Shown: in pieces, positions 1 through 7,238 of the stretch
Layout: every line of letters starts with the position of its first letter
Numbering within the stretch: the first letter of the stretch is position 1
Source: Rhodoblastus acidophilus
GTDB lineage: Bacteria; Pseudomonadota; Alphaproteobacteria; Rhizobiales; Beijerinckiaceae
DNA: 64,000 bases
Assembly: GCF_009720655.1 (NCBI RefSeq)
Contig: NZ_WNKS01000005.1
Coordinates: 124,001 to 188,000, forward strand
Direction: 5' to 3'
Made by a program: the position numbers and the translations under genes
Notes under the pieces: model-generated
What the model was told of the DNA's origin: nothing
The model's input: the letters and a program-made list of their open reading frames with translations, nothing else
Database searches by the model: none

Positions 1-824
1 TGCGCGCGCGAGGCTTTTTGCTGGGCGGCACCTCGGGGCGCACCACGCTCAACGGCGAGGGCCTTCAGCACGAGGACGGCCACAGCCACATCCTTTCGGC
101 GACCATCCCGAACTGCGTGTCCTACGACGCGACCTGGTCCTACGAAGTCGCCGTGATCGTGCAGCACGGCCTCAAGCGCATGTATGCCGAAAACGAGGAT
201 GTCTATTTCTACCTGACCCTGCTCAACGAGAATTACGAGCATCCGGCCATGCCGGAGGGAGCGGAAGACGGGATCGTGCGCGGCGCCTATGTGTTCAAGC
301 GCGCGCCGGCCGGGACGCCGAAGGAGAAGCGCATCACCCTGCTCGGCTCCGGCGCCATCCTGCGCGAGGTGATCGCCGGCGCCGCGCAGCTGGAGCGCGA
401 TTTCGGCGTTCACGCCGACATTGTCGCCGTCACCAGCTTTACCGAGCTCAAGCGCGAGGCCGATCATGTCGAGCGCTGGAACATGCTGCATCCGATGGAG
501 GAGCCCAAAACCCCCTACATCACCCAGTTGCTGCAATCGCTTGGCGACAGCCCGGTGGTCGCCTCCACCGACTACATCCGCGCCTTCGCCGAGCAGATCC
601 GCGCCTACGTGCCGACCAAATACAAGGTGCTGGGCACCGACGGGTTCGGCCGCTCGGACTACCGGCGCAAGTTGCGCGGCTTCTTCGAGGTGGACCGCAA
701 TTTTGTCGCGCTGGCGAGCCTGAAGGTGATGGCGGAATCGCAGCTGATCCCGACCAAGAGAGTGGCCGAGGCCATCGACCTCTACCAGATCGATCCGGAA
801 AAGCCCGATCCCACAAAGGTGTAG
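1..824 (+). CDS. aceE: Pyruvate dehydrogenase E1 component, homodimeric type, C-terminal part
   Basis: The reading frame is open at the left edge (codons from base 3), so only the last ~273 residues are present; the family is ~890 residues. E1 uses thiamine diphosphate to decarboxylate pyruvate and acetylates the lipoyl arm of E2. The visible part follows E. coli AceE closely: an RGFLLGGTSGRTTLNGEGLQ-like stretch, HEDGHSH, the TLNENY and MPEGAEDGI segments, ERWNMLHP, and VLGTDGFGRSD near the C-terminus. This is the single-chain E1 type, not the alpha/beta heterodimer. It ends with TAG 185 bases before aceF, and the gap holds an inverted repeat pair. Family assignment is firm; the N-terminal cofactor region lies outside the window. 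Confidence 0.96.
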   Translation, partial: RARGFLLGGTSGRTTLNGEGLQHEDGHSHILSATIPNCVSYDATWSYEVAVIVQHGLKRMYAENEDVYFYLTLLNENYEHPAMPEGAEDGIVRGAYVFKRAPAGTPKEKRITLLGSGAILREVIAGAAQLERDFGVHADIVAVTSFTELKREADHVERWNMLHPMEEPKTPYITQLLQSLGDSPVVASTDYIRAFAEQIRAYVPTKYKVLGTDGFGRSDYRRKLRGFFEVDRNFVALASLKVMAESQLIPTKRVAEAIDLYQIDPEKPDPTKV

Positions 825-828
825 GACC

Positions 829-967
829 TGCCCCCTCTCCCCGCGCGCGGGAAGAGGGCGGGGGTGAGGGGGAGTCTGGCATTGGCCTCGGCGCCGGTTG
901 AAACATTGGGGCCAACGCCCGAGTCCCCCTCACCCTGTCCCTCTCCCCGCAAGCGGGGAGAGGGGAC
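829..967. repeat. Pair of inverted REP-like palindromic repeats between aceE and aceF
   Basis: Two ~42-base copies of a C/G-rich element (about 831-872 and 924-966) lie in opposite orientation. Each has its own small hairpin (ccccgc...gcgggg type), and similarity between the arms continues inward, so the whole stretch could fold into one large hairpin. The gene order needs transcription through it, so it may modulate aceE versus aceF mRNA levels. That role is inference. Confidence 0.75.
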
Positions 968-1009
968 GCGCTCCCAGATTTCTCCTGATTCTTCTCAAGG
1001 TTCACTCAA

Positions 1010-2314
1010 ATGTCCCAGATTGAAGTCAAAGTTCCCGATATCGGCGATTTCAAAGACGTGCCCGTGATCGAAGTGCTGGTGAAGCCGGGCGACGTCATCA
1101 AGGCCGAAGACCCGCTCATCGTGCTGGAGAGCGACAAGGCCACCATGGAAGTGCCCGCCCCCGCCAGCGGCAAGGTCGGCGAGATCATGGTGAAGATCGG
1201 CGACCGCGTCGCCGAGGGCTTGGTCATCCTGACGCTGGAGGCCGAGGGCGCCCCCGCCCCCGCGCCCGTCATGCCCGCCGCGCCGCCGCCGGAACGCCGG
1301 CTCGAACCCATCGCCGTCACCGACGAGATCGACACCGGCAAGCCGGAAAAGCCTGTCAAATCAGGCGCGGCGCCGCTGCTCGGCCCGCGCGGCGCGATGG
1401 CGGATTTCTCAAAGCTATTCGCCTCGCCCGCCGTGCGGCGCCTCGCCCGCGAACTCGACATCGACCTCACCCAGGTGCCGGCGACCGGCGACAAGGGCCG
1501 CATCACCAAGGACGATGTGCGCAAGTTCTTGGGCGGAGGCGCCACGCCGGCGGCGACCGCCGCGACGGGCGCGGGCATTCCGGAAATCCCCGCCATCGAC
1601 TTTTCCAAATTCGGTCCGATCGAGGAAAAGCCGCTGTCGCGGATCAAGAAATTGTCGGGGCCGTTCCTGCATCGCTCCTGGCTCAACGTGCCCGCCGTCA
1701 CCCAGAACGACGAGGCCGACATCACCGATCTCGAAGAGTTTCGAAAGAGACTCGACGACGAGGGCAAGAAGGCGAAGGAGCCTTATCGCGTCTCGCTTCT
1801 CCCCTTCCTGGTGCGCGCCAGCGTCGCGGTCTTAAAAGAATTTCCGGACTTCAATTCCTCGCTGAGCCCGAGCAAGGACGCGCTGATTTATAAAAAATAC
1901 TGGAACATCGGTTTCGCCGCGGACACGCCGGAAGGCTTGGTTGTCCCGGTGATCAAGGACGCCGACAAGAAGGGCGTGTTGCAGATCGCCAAGGAGCTTG
2001 GCGAGCTCTCGACCAAGGCCCGCGCCGGCAAACTGTCGCCGGCGGAAATGTCCGGCGCAACCTTCACCATTTCGTCGCTCGGCGGCATCGGCGGCACATC
2101 GTTCAGCCCGATCGTCAACGCGCCGGAAGTCGCCATTCTCGGCGTGGTGCGCTCAAGAATGGCGCCGGTGTGGAACGGCAAGGAGTTTGTTCCCCGCCTG
2201 ATGCTGCCGCTGTCGCTCTCGTACGACCATCGCGTCATCGACGGCGCCGCCGCCGCGCGTTTCGCGAGGGCGCTGGCGATGGTGCTGGAAGACATCCGCC
2301 GGCTGGCCCTCTGA
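1010..2314 (+). CDS. aceF: Dihydrolipoamide acetyltransferase, E2 of pyruvate dehydrogenase
   Basis: E2 forms the core of the complex and passes the acetyl group from its lipoyl arm to CoA. The 434-residue protein has one lipoyl domain (residues ~3-78, lipoylated K43 in ESDKATMEVP), a Pro/Ala linker, a peripheral subunit-binding domain (~140-178, ASPAVRRLARELDID...GRITKDDV), a second linker, and the catalytic domain (~205-434) ending with the SYDHRVIDGA motif that carries the catalytic His and Asp. E. coli AceF has three lipoyl domains; this one has one. It sits between aceE and lpdA in one operon. An AAGG stretch precedes the ATG. Confidence 0.96.
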   Translation: MSQIEVKVPDIGDFKDVPVIEVLVKPGDVIKAEDPLIVLESDKATMEVPAPASGKVGEIMVKIGDRVAEGLVILTLEAEGAPAPAPVMPAAPPPERRLEPIAVTDEIDTGKPEKPVKSGAAPLLGPRGAMADFSKLFASPAVRRLARELDIDLTQVPATGDKGRITKDDVRKFLGGGATPAATAATGAGIPEIPAIDFSKFGPIEEKPLSRIKKLSGPFLHRSWLNVPAVTQNDEADITDLEEFRKRLDDEGKKAKEPYRVSLLPFLVRASVAVLKEFPDFNSSLSPSKDALIYKKYWNIGFAADTPEGLVVPVIKDADKKGVLQIAKELGELSTKARAGKLSPAEMSGATFTISSLGGIGGTSFSPIVNAPEVAILGVVRSRMAPVWNGKEFVPRLMLPLSLSYDHRVIDGAAAARFARALAMVLEDIRRLAL

Positions 2315-2355
2315 ATTCCGGCGCCTGCACGGCGCCGGAACTCAGGACTTTCTTT

Positions 2356-2405
2356 AGAACGCGTTTTCTTGCCGCGAACCGGATTCCACTTCGCTTGAAA
2401 ACGCT
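2356..2405. repeat. Short imperfect palindromic repeat, family copy 1 (aceF-lpdA gap)
   Basis: A 50-base imperfect palindrome with a core gcgaaccggattccacttcg. It matches, reversed, the element at 46378-46427 and resembles the one at 60401-60451. It lies just upstream of the lpdA ribosome binding site and inside the operon. Confidence 0.65.
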
Positions 2406-2423
2406 ATGGAATCGAGGGCTGAC

Positions 2424-4142
2424 ATGAGCATCGAAATCAAGGTTCCCGACATCGGCGATTTCAAGGACGTGCCGATCATCGAAATTCTGGTCAAGGCCGG
2501 CGACACGATCAAGCCGGAAGACCCGCTGGTCGTGCTGGAAAGCGACAAGGCGACCATGGAGGTCCCCGCGCCGCAGGCCGGCGTGGTGAAGGAGCTGAAG
2601 GTCAAGGTGGGCGACCGCGTCGGCGAAGGCGCGGTGCTGTTGTTGATGGAAGGCGAAGCGAAAGCCGCCGCCGCGCCAACGCCGCCACCCGCCGCGCCGC
2701 AACCGGCCGCTTCCCCAGCCCCCGCCAACGCCGACCTTCACGCCGAAGTGCTGGTGCTCGGCGCCGGCCCCGGCGGCTACACCGCCGCCTTCCGCGCCGC
2801 CGACCTCGGCGCCAAGGTCGTGCTGGTGGAGCGCTGGAACGTGCTGGGCGGCGTCTGCCTCAATGTCGGCTGCATCCCGTCGAAGGCGCTGCTGCATGCC
2901 GCCAAGGTGGTGGACGAAGCCAACGACATGGCCGAACACGGCATTTCCTTCGGCGCGCCGACCGTGGACCTCGGAAAACTGCGCGACTGGAAGAAAAGCG
3001 TGGTGCAGCGCCTCACCGGCGGACTCGCCGCCATGGCGAAGCAGCGCAAGGTGACGGTCGTCACCGGCCAAGGCGCCTTCGCCTCGGCGAACACGCTGGA
3101 GGTGACGGGCGAAGACGGCAAAAAAATCATCTCCTTCGACAAGGCGATCATCGCCGCCGGCTCCGAACCGGTCACCCTGCCCTTCATTCCGCATGACGAT
3201 CCGCGCGTGATGGACTCCACCGGCGCGCTGGCGCTGGCGGATATTCCGAAAAAACTGCTGGTGCTGGGCGGCGGCATCATCGGCCTGGAGATGGCCACGG
3301 TTTACGCCGCGCTTGGCTCGAAAGTGACCATCGTCGAGCTGATGGATCAGATCATCCCCGGCGCCGACAAGGATATTGTCACGCCGCTGTCCAAACGGTT
3401 TTCGAAGAAGGCCGAGATTTTGCTGAAGACCAAGGTGACCGCCGTGAAAGCCGAAGACGCCGGCCTGCGCGCGACGCTGGAGGGCCCCGACGGGACGCGA
3501 GAGGATGTGTTCGAAAAACTTCTGGTCGCCGTGGGCCGCAAGCCGAACGGAAAACTGATCGCCGTCGAAAAAGCCGGGGTGACCGTGGACGAACGCGGTT
3601 TTATCCCCGTCGACAAGCAGATGCGCACCAATGTCGGGCACATTTTCGCGATCGGCGACGTGGTCGGCCAGCCCATGCTCGCGCACAAGGCGACCCACGA
3701 GGCCAAGGTGGCGGCCGAAGTCGCCTGCGGGCACAAATCCGCCTTTGACGCCAAGGTGATCCCGTCGGTCGCCTACACCGACCCGGAAGTGGCCTGGGTC
3801 GGCGTGACGGAAAACGAGGCCAAGGCGAGCGGCCAAAAGTTTGGCAAGGCGGTGTTCCCCTGGGCGGCGTCGGGCCGCGCGCTGTCGCTCGGCCGCGACG
3901 AGGGGCTGACTAAGGCGATTTTCGACGAGGACAGCAAGCGCCTGATTGGCGTCGGCATTGTCGGCGTCGGCGCCGGCGATCTGATCGCGGAAGCCGCGCT
4001 CGCCATCGAACTCGGCGCGGAAGCCGAGGACATCGGCCTGACCATCCACCCGCACCCCACCCTGTCCGAGACCATCGGCATGGCGGCGGAGCTTTTTGAA
4101 GGCACGATCACCGACCTGATCCCGCCGAAGAAGAGGAAGTGA
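2424..4142 (+). CDS. lpdA: Dihydrolipoyl dehydrogenase (E3) with N-terminal lipoyl domain
   Basis: E3 reoxidises the dihydrolipoyl groups of E2 with FAD and NAD+. From the chosen start the protein has 572 residues: a lipoyl domain (~2-76, K42), a Pro/Ala linker, then a full E3 with an FAD-binding GAGPGGYTAAF, the redox disulfide GGVCLNVGC (C145, C150), the NAD-binding GGGIIGLEMA and the C-terminal HPHPTLSE catalytic His-Glu (~543). Plain E3 is ~470 residues, so the lipoyl domain is a fusion, known for some PDH-linked E3s. An ATG at 2406 is in frame, but the GAGGG at 2414-2418 sits 5 bases before the ATG at 2424, which decides the start. The lipoyl domain is very like that of aceF. Confidence 0.96.
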   Translation: MSIEIKVPDIGDFKDVPIIEILVKAGDTIKPEDPLVVLESDKATMEVPAPQAGVVKELKVKVGDRVGEGAVLLLMEGEAKAAAAPTPPPAAPQPAASPAPANADLHAEVLVLGAGPGGYTAAFRAADLGAKVVLVERWNVLGGVCLNVGCIPSKALLHAAKVVDEANDMAEHGISFGAPTVDLGKLRDWKKSVVQRLTGGLAAMAKQRKVTVVTGQGAFASANTLEVTGEDGKKIISFDKAIIAAGSEPVTLPFIPHDDPRVMDSTGALALADIPKKLLVLGGGIIGLEMATVYAALGSKVTIVELMDQIIPGADKDIVTPLSKRFSKKAEILLKTKVTAVKAEDAGLRATLEGPDGTREDVFEKLLVAVGRKPNGKLIAVEKAGVTVDERGFIPVDKQMRTNVGHIFAIGDVVGQPMLAHKATHEAKVAAEVACGHKSAFDAKVIPSVAYTDPEVAWVGVTENEAKASGQKFGKAVFPWAASGRALSLGRDEGLTKAIFDEDSKRLIGVGIVGVGAGDLIAEAALAIELGAEAEDIGLTIHPHPTLSETIGMAAELFEGTITDLIPPKKRK

Positions 4143-4158
4143 GGCGCACGCGCCCGCT

Positions 4159-4548
4159 TCAAACGCCGTCGCGCTTCACGACACGCGAAGCGAGGCGCGA
4201 GAGCAACGGGCGGACCGGAAGAAACATCCGGTAGCCCAACTCAAGCAGAGGCAGGACGCCCGGCAGCGCGGCGGCGCGCGCCGCCCAGCGCCAGCCGGGC
4301 AAACGGCGCCAAACCTCGACGAAACCCGCCGCTCCGGAAAGGACGCGCCCATCCGGCGCGCGCACATGAAATCGCGCCATGGCGCCCTGTCGGTCCATGC
4401 CATCAGGCGTTTCGGCCGAGGTTTTTGAGACATCGACGAAACAGACGGCGCCGGCGCGGTCCGTGCGCCGGTAATGTTCGATTTCGGCCTGACACAGGGG
4501 ACAGGAGCCGTCGAAATAGACCGTCGGCTTCGAAAGGTCCGGCTCCAT
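4159..4548 (-). CDS. DCC-family thiol-disulfide oxidoreductase-like protein (DUF393)
   Basis: A 129-residue protein with the family signature near its N-terminus: VYFDGSCPLC, with C16 and C19 forming a thioredoxin-like CxxC, followed by a helix of the EIEHYRR type. DCC proteins are presumed thiol-disulfide oxidoreductases of unknown substrate. The start has a GGGAGG sequence 4 bases upstream on the minus strand. The SDR gene at 4561-5193 ends 12 bases before it, so the two are probably one transcript, convergent with lpdA. The pair lies between lpdA and a relic of a second lpdA 3' end. Confidence 0.85.
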   Translation of the reverse strand: MEPDLSKPTVYFDGSCPLCQAEIEHYRRTDRAGAVCFVDVSKTSAETPDGMDRQGAMARFHVRAPDGRVLSGAAGFVEVWRRLPGWRWAARAAALPGVLPLLELGYRMFLPVRPLLSRLASRVVKRDGV

Positions 4549-4560
4549 ATGGCCTCCCGG

Positions 4561-5193
4561 TCAATTCACCAAAACGGGCGCCTGCCCGACCAGCGTGCGA
4601 TCCTCGATCTGCCGAACCAGGAAATCGGCGACATCCGCCCGCGCGATGATTCCGTTGCGCCATTGGGACGGCTGCGTCAGGACCTTGTAGCGCCCGGTCC
4701 GCGCGCCGTTGGTAAGGACGCCGGGCCGCGCGATCGTCCAATTGAGCCCGCTCTCCTTGATCAGGCGCTCCTGCACGCTCTTGTCGCCATAGGCGCGGCC
4801 AAACACGAGCTCGAACGGCATAATCTGCAACATCCCGATTCTGTCGCGGCTGTCGCCGGCGCCAAAGCCGGTCACGCAGATCAGTCGGTTGACGCGCTTG
4901 GCCTTCATCGCCGCGACCAGCACCCGCGTCGCCTCCGAGAACAGGGTTACGGGGCGGAACAAGTCGCCAAATCCCACGCCCAAAGCCTGAATCACCACAT
5001 CCACGCCGGCGAGGGCCGCTTCGACGTCCTTGGGATTCAAGGCGTCTCCGCGCATCTTCTCGAGATTGGGATGCGCAAGCGTTATCCCGTTGGCGGAGCG
5101 CGCGAAGGCGCGCACGCGATGGCCGGCCTCGAGCGCCTGACGCGTGGTTTCCAGGCCGATTCCCTTGCTGGCGCCGATGATCAGAATTCGCAT
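4561..5193 (-). CDS. NAD(P)-binding SDR-like oxidoreductase or epimerase-like protein
   Basis: About 210 residues. It begins with a Rossmann glycine motif (ILIIGASKGIG) and an Arg after the second strand (VRAFARS) that fits NADP binding; the later ICVTGFGAGDS and the C-terminal NADVADFLVRQIED-like segments are typical of atypical SDRs (NmrA/NAD(P)H-binding group). No Tyr-x3-Lys catalytic pair of classical SDRs is obvious. A TTG at 5199 is in frame, but the ATG at 5193 has an AAGG upstream and starts right at the first strand. First gene of a two-gene unit with the DCC protein. Substrate unknown. Confidence 0.8.
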   Translation of the reverse strand: MRILIIGASKGIGLETTRQALEAGHRVRAFARSANGITLAHPNLEKMRGDALNPKDVEAALAGVDVVIQALGVGFGDLFRPVTLFSEATRVLVAAMKAKRVNRLICVTGFGAGDSRDRIGMLQIMPFELVFGRAYGDKSVQERLIKESGLNWTIARPGVLTNGARTGRYKVLTQPSQWRNGIIARADVADFLVRQIEDRTLVGQAPVLVN

Positions 5194-5319
5194 GAACAAT
5201 ACCTTCTCAAAATGCCGGCATGACCGGCGCAGGGATTGGATATTGTCTTCGGCATGCGATCCCGCAAGCGGGGCGGCCCCAAACGCCGATCAGAAGCTCA
5301 ACTCCCCCGGCAATCCTCC

Positions 5320-5394
5320 AGCGCCAAGTGCGGCATCACGGCTGAACTCTTCGAGGGCACGATCGACGACCTGATCCCGCCAAAAAAGACGAAG
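5320..5394 (+). pseudogene. Relic of the 3' end of an lpdA gene
   Basis: The 25 codons here align with the last 25 of lpdA (4065-4139): AELFEGTI, D, LIPPKK and the final K are kept, 18 of 25 residues in all. Over the last 54 bases (4086-4139 against 5341-5394) 44 are identical, and most differences are third-position and silent. The stop codon is changed to TTA, so the frame reads on for 7 more codons to 5418. Nothing upstream continues the match. It is best read as what is left of a second, diverged lpdA, or of an old duplication around the DCC/SDR pair. An open frame runs from 5236, but the part before 5320 is unlike any E3. Confidence 0.75.
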
Positions 5395-5495
5395 TTAGAC
5401 CAACAATTCGCGTCTTGAAATCCGGCGCCAAGCCCCCGACATAGCACGGCGCACCTTAAGCTCGTGTGCATTGCTGATAATTTATGAGGAGTACG

Positions 5496-5819
5496 ATGGC
5501 TTCGAAACCTAATCGCGTCACCGAATCAGAAATTGCTGTAGCTGCCCTTCGAATCATGGAAAGCCGCCCTTCCGGCGAGGCTACAGTTCACAAAATAAAA
5601 CTGGAGATACCGAAATACGTAAATTTGAGCACTGATGACTGCGAGCAATCCGAGACGCGCCCTAATGAACAAGTTTGGGAGCAGCAAGTAAGAAACCTTC
5701 GCTGCCATTCGAGTGCCGAAGGTAATATCTTTAGAGAAGGTTACGCTGTTTCGCCCCGCAGAGGTGTTTATAAAATTACATCTGCCGGGGTGCTTCACCT
5801 GAGGTCGTGCGGATACTAA
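5496..5819 (+). CDS. Small winged-helix-like protein resembling the Mrr N-terminal domain
   Basis: A 107-residue protein, not confidently recognised. The layout, an N-terminal helix (SEIAVAALRIMESR), a middle helix (VWEQQVRNLRCH) and a C-terminal strand pair ending RGVYKITSAGVLHL, resembles the winged-helix domain found at the N-terminus of Mrr-type restriction proteins. Here no nuclease domain follows. An ATG at 5484 is in frame, but GAGGAG at 5486-5491 precedes the ATG at 5496. Codon use is AT-richer than the neighbours (rare aaa, ata and tta codons). Its stop overlaps that of the convergent methyltransferase by 3 bases, which suggests they moved as a pair. DNA binding is inference. Confidence 0.6.
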   Translation: MASKPNRVTESEIAVAALRIMESRPSGEATVHKIKLEIPKYVNLSTDDCEQSETRPNEQVWEQQVRNLRCHSSAEGNIFREGYAVSPRRGVYKITSAGVLHLRSCGY

Positions 5820-6409
5820 CCGAATTTTGCACGATACCCGGGAGCGAACCACTTGAGCTCGGTCCCGGTATTCCCGTCTTTATCCCACACAAACCACGCG
5901 TATGCGGTGGTTCCAGAACCTTTTATCTCTGCACCGGCTGGATAGAACGTAATCCGCTCGCTGAATACCCAAACCCGGCTCGGCGGTTTCTCAGTAAATA
6001 TTGTCCGAGCTCGGTTAGCGCCTTCCAGGAAAGCGAGCCGAAGCAACAAAGCAAATTTCCGTTGAGCGTTATCAAGCCCAGCTTTCACAAAACCCTCTGC
6101 GCTGTTGTAAGGAGGGTTCGTAACAATGTTTGCCCTACGTTCAGAAGCTACCAAAAAATCCACGCCCGGCGTGCCAAATCCACGATCATAAAGGTCTGAA
6201 CTGATTACCTCTTGCCCGGTCTTTTCAAGGACCTGCGACATCGCACCGTTGCCACACGCGCACTCCCATATCTCCCCTTTGAAGCTTTCATTTTCAATAA
6301 GGGCGTGTGTAGCCCACGCGGGCGTAGGAAAGAAATCTGGCCCATCAAGATCGGCAAACCGTTTCAGTGTCGGCTTAAATCCACCCGAAAGGTTGTATGT
6401 CGAATCCAT
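5816..6409 (-). CDS. Phage-type class I DNA adenine methyltransferase-like protein
   Basis: A 197-residue protein with an SAM-binding motif I variant (ECACGNGA, residues 49-56) and the amino-methyltransferase motif IV TNPPY (97-101). The order motif I then NPPY, plus the later LLRLAFLEG and FAWFVW-like segments, matches the small orphan methyltransferases common in prophages and integrative elements. No target recognition domain and no endonuclease gene are visible beside it. Base composition is lower in GC than the flanks, a sign of transfer. It is tail-to-tail with the winged-helix-like gene. A TTAA-N7-TTAA site lies ~50 bases upstream. Substrate sequence unknown. Confidence 0.8.
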   Translation of the reverse strand: MDSTYNLSGGFKPTLKRFADLDGPDFFPTPAWATHALIENESFKGEIWECACGNGAMSQVLEKTGQEVISSDLYDRGFGTPGVDFLVASERRANIVTNPPYNSAEGFVKAGLDNAQRKFALLLRLAFLEGANRARTIFTEKPPSRVWVFSERITFYPAGAEIKGSGTTAYAWFVWDKDGNTGTELKWFAPGYRAKFG

Positions 6410-6455
6410 GCTCTCGTGACCTTCTAAACGACGTCCCCATAACGGGGAAACATGG

Positions 6456-6471
6456 TTAACAAAGTGTTAAC
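6456..6471. promoter_or_regulatory. Perfect CtrA-type binding site
   Basis: TTAA, seven bases, TTAAC, reads as the CtrA consensus on both strands. It lies ~50 bases upstream of the methyltransferase start (6409, minus strand) and just past the 3' end of cbbY. CtrA is the cell-cycle regulator that controls ccrM in many alphaproteobacteria. Binding is inferred from the motif alone. Confidence 0.5.
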
Positions 6472-6475
6472 GCGC

Positions 6476-7162
6476 TCAACCATCTGACTTCGGCAGCACA
6501 ACGAGCCCCAGCCCCCGGCAGTCCTCCAGCACCACGTCAGCGCCGCCCAAATCGTCGGCGCCGCAATAGGCCGAGCGCACGGCGATCACCCGCAGGCCCG
6601 CGCCCTTGGCGGACAAAATCCCGTTGCGCGAATCCTCCACCGCCACGCACTCGCCGGCAGGAAGCTCCAGCAGGCGCAGGGCGAGGTCATAGACATCCGG
6701 AGCCGGTTTCTTGCGCTCCACCATGTCCCCAGCGGCCACGCCGACAAAACGGTCGCGCCAATGCGCTCCCAGCGTCGAGGACAGCAGCGCCTCGATGTTG
6801 GGCAGGCTGGTCGTGGTGGCGATGGCGAGTTTTGTTCCTCGCTCCCGCAGCGCGTCCAGAAACTCGGGAATCCCCGGCCGCAGCGAAACCTCGCCGCCTT
6901 CCACCATGCGCGTGTAAACGGCCGTCTTGGCCTTGTGCAGCGCGCCGATCTGCTCCGCCTCCATCGGCGGCTTTTCAAAAATCTCCAAAAAGTGCGCGAT
7001 GCGCTCCTTGCCGCCGGTCACCTTGAGCAGGCGCCGGTAAAGCTCCTGGTCCCAGCTCCAGTCCAGACCCGCATTCGAAAAAGCCCGGTTGAAGGCGAGG
7101 CGATGAACCTCCTCGGTTTCCGCCAGCGTCCCGTCCACATCGAAAATCACTGCTTTGATCAT
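6476..7162 (-). CDS. cbbY: HAD-family sugar bisphosphate phosphatase CbbY
   Basis: CbbY removes the 1-phosphate of xylulose-1,5-bisphosphate, an inhibitor of RuBisCO. The 228-residue protein has motif I FDVDGTLAET (D8 nucleophile, D10), an LLKVTGGKERI cap segment close to Rhodobacter CbbY, motif II ATTTSLPN (~115-122), motif III K151/K152 in VERKKPAPD, and motif IV VEDSRNG (~E176, D177). The start has GGAGG 4 bases upstream. No RuBisCO or other Calvin gene is in the window, so it is an orphan copy here. Sequence likeness to CbbY proper rather than to Gph or beta-phosphoglucomutase is the ground for the name. Confidence 0.85.
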   Translation of the reverse strand: MIKAVIFDVDGTLAETEEVHRLAFNRAFSNAGLDWSWDQELYRRLLKVTGGKERIAHFLEIFEKPPMEAEQIGALHKAKTAVYTRMVEGGEVSLRPGIPEFLDALRERGTKLAIATTTSLPNIEALLSSTLGAHWRDRFVGVAAGDMVERKKPAPDVYDLALRLLELPAGECVAVEDSRNGILSAKGAGLRVIAVRSAYCGADDLGGADVVLEDCRGLGLVVLPKSDG

Positions 7163-7238
7163 GGGGCCTCCGCGCGGACTGTGCGACAGACCAGGCGAAA
7201 GGCAAATTTTAAAATGACCAAAGCGGCTTCAAAAAAAC

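Noticed and set aside
2235-4055. 606-residue minus-strand frame opposite lpdA
   Set aside because: His/Arg/Gly-rich shadow of lpdA; no homology visible.
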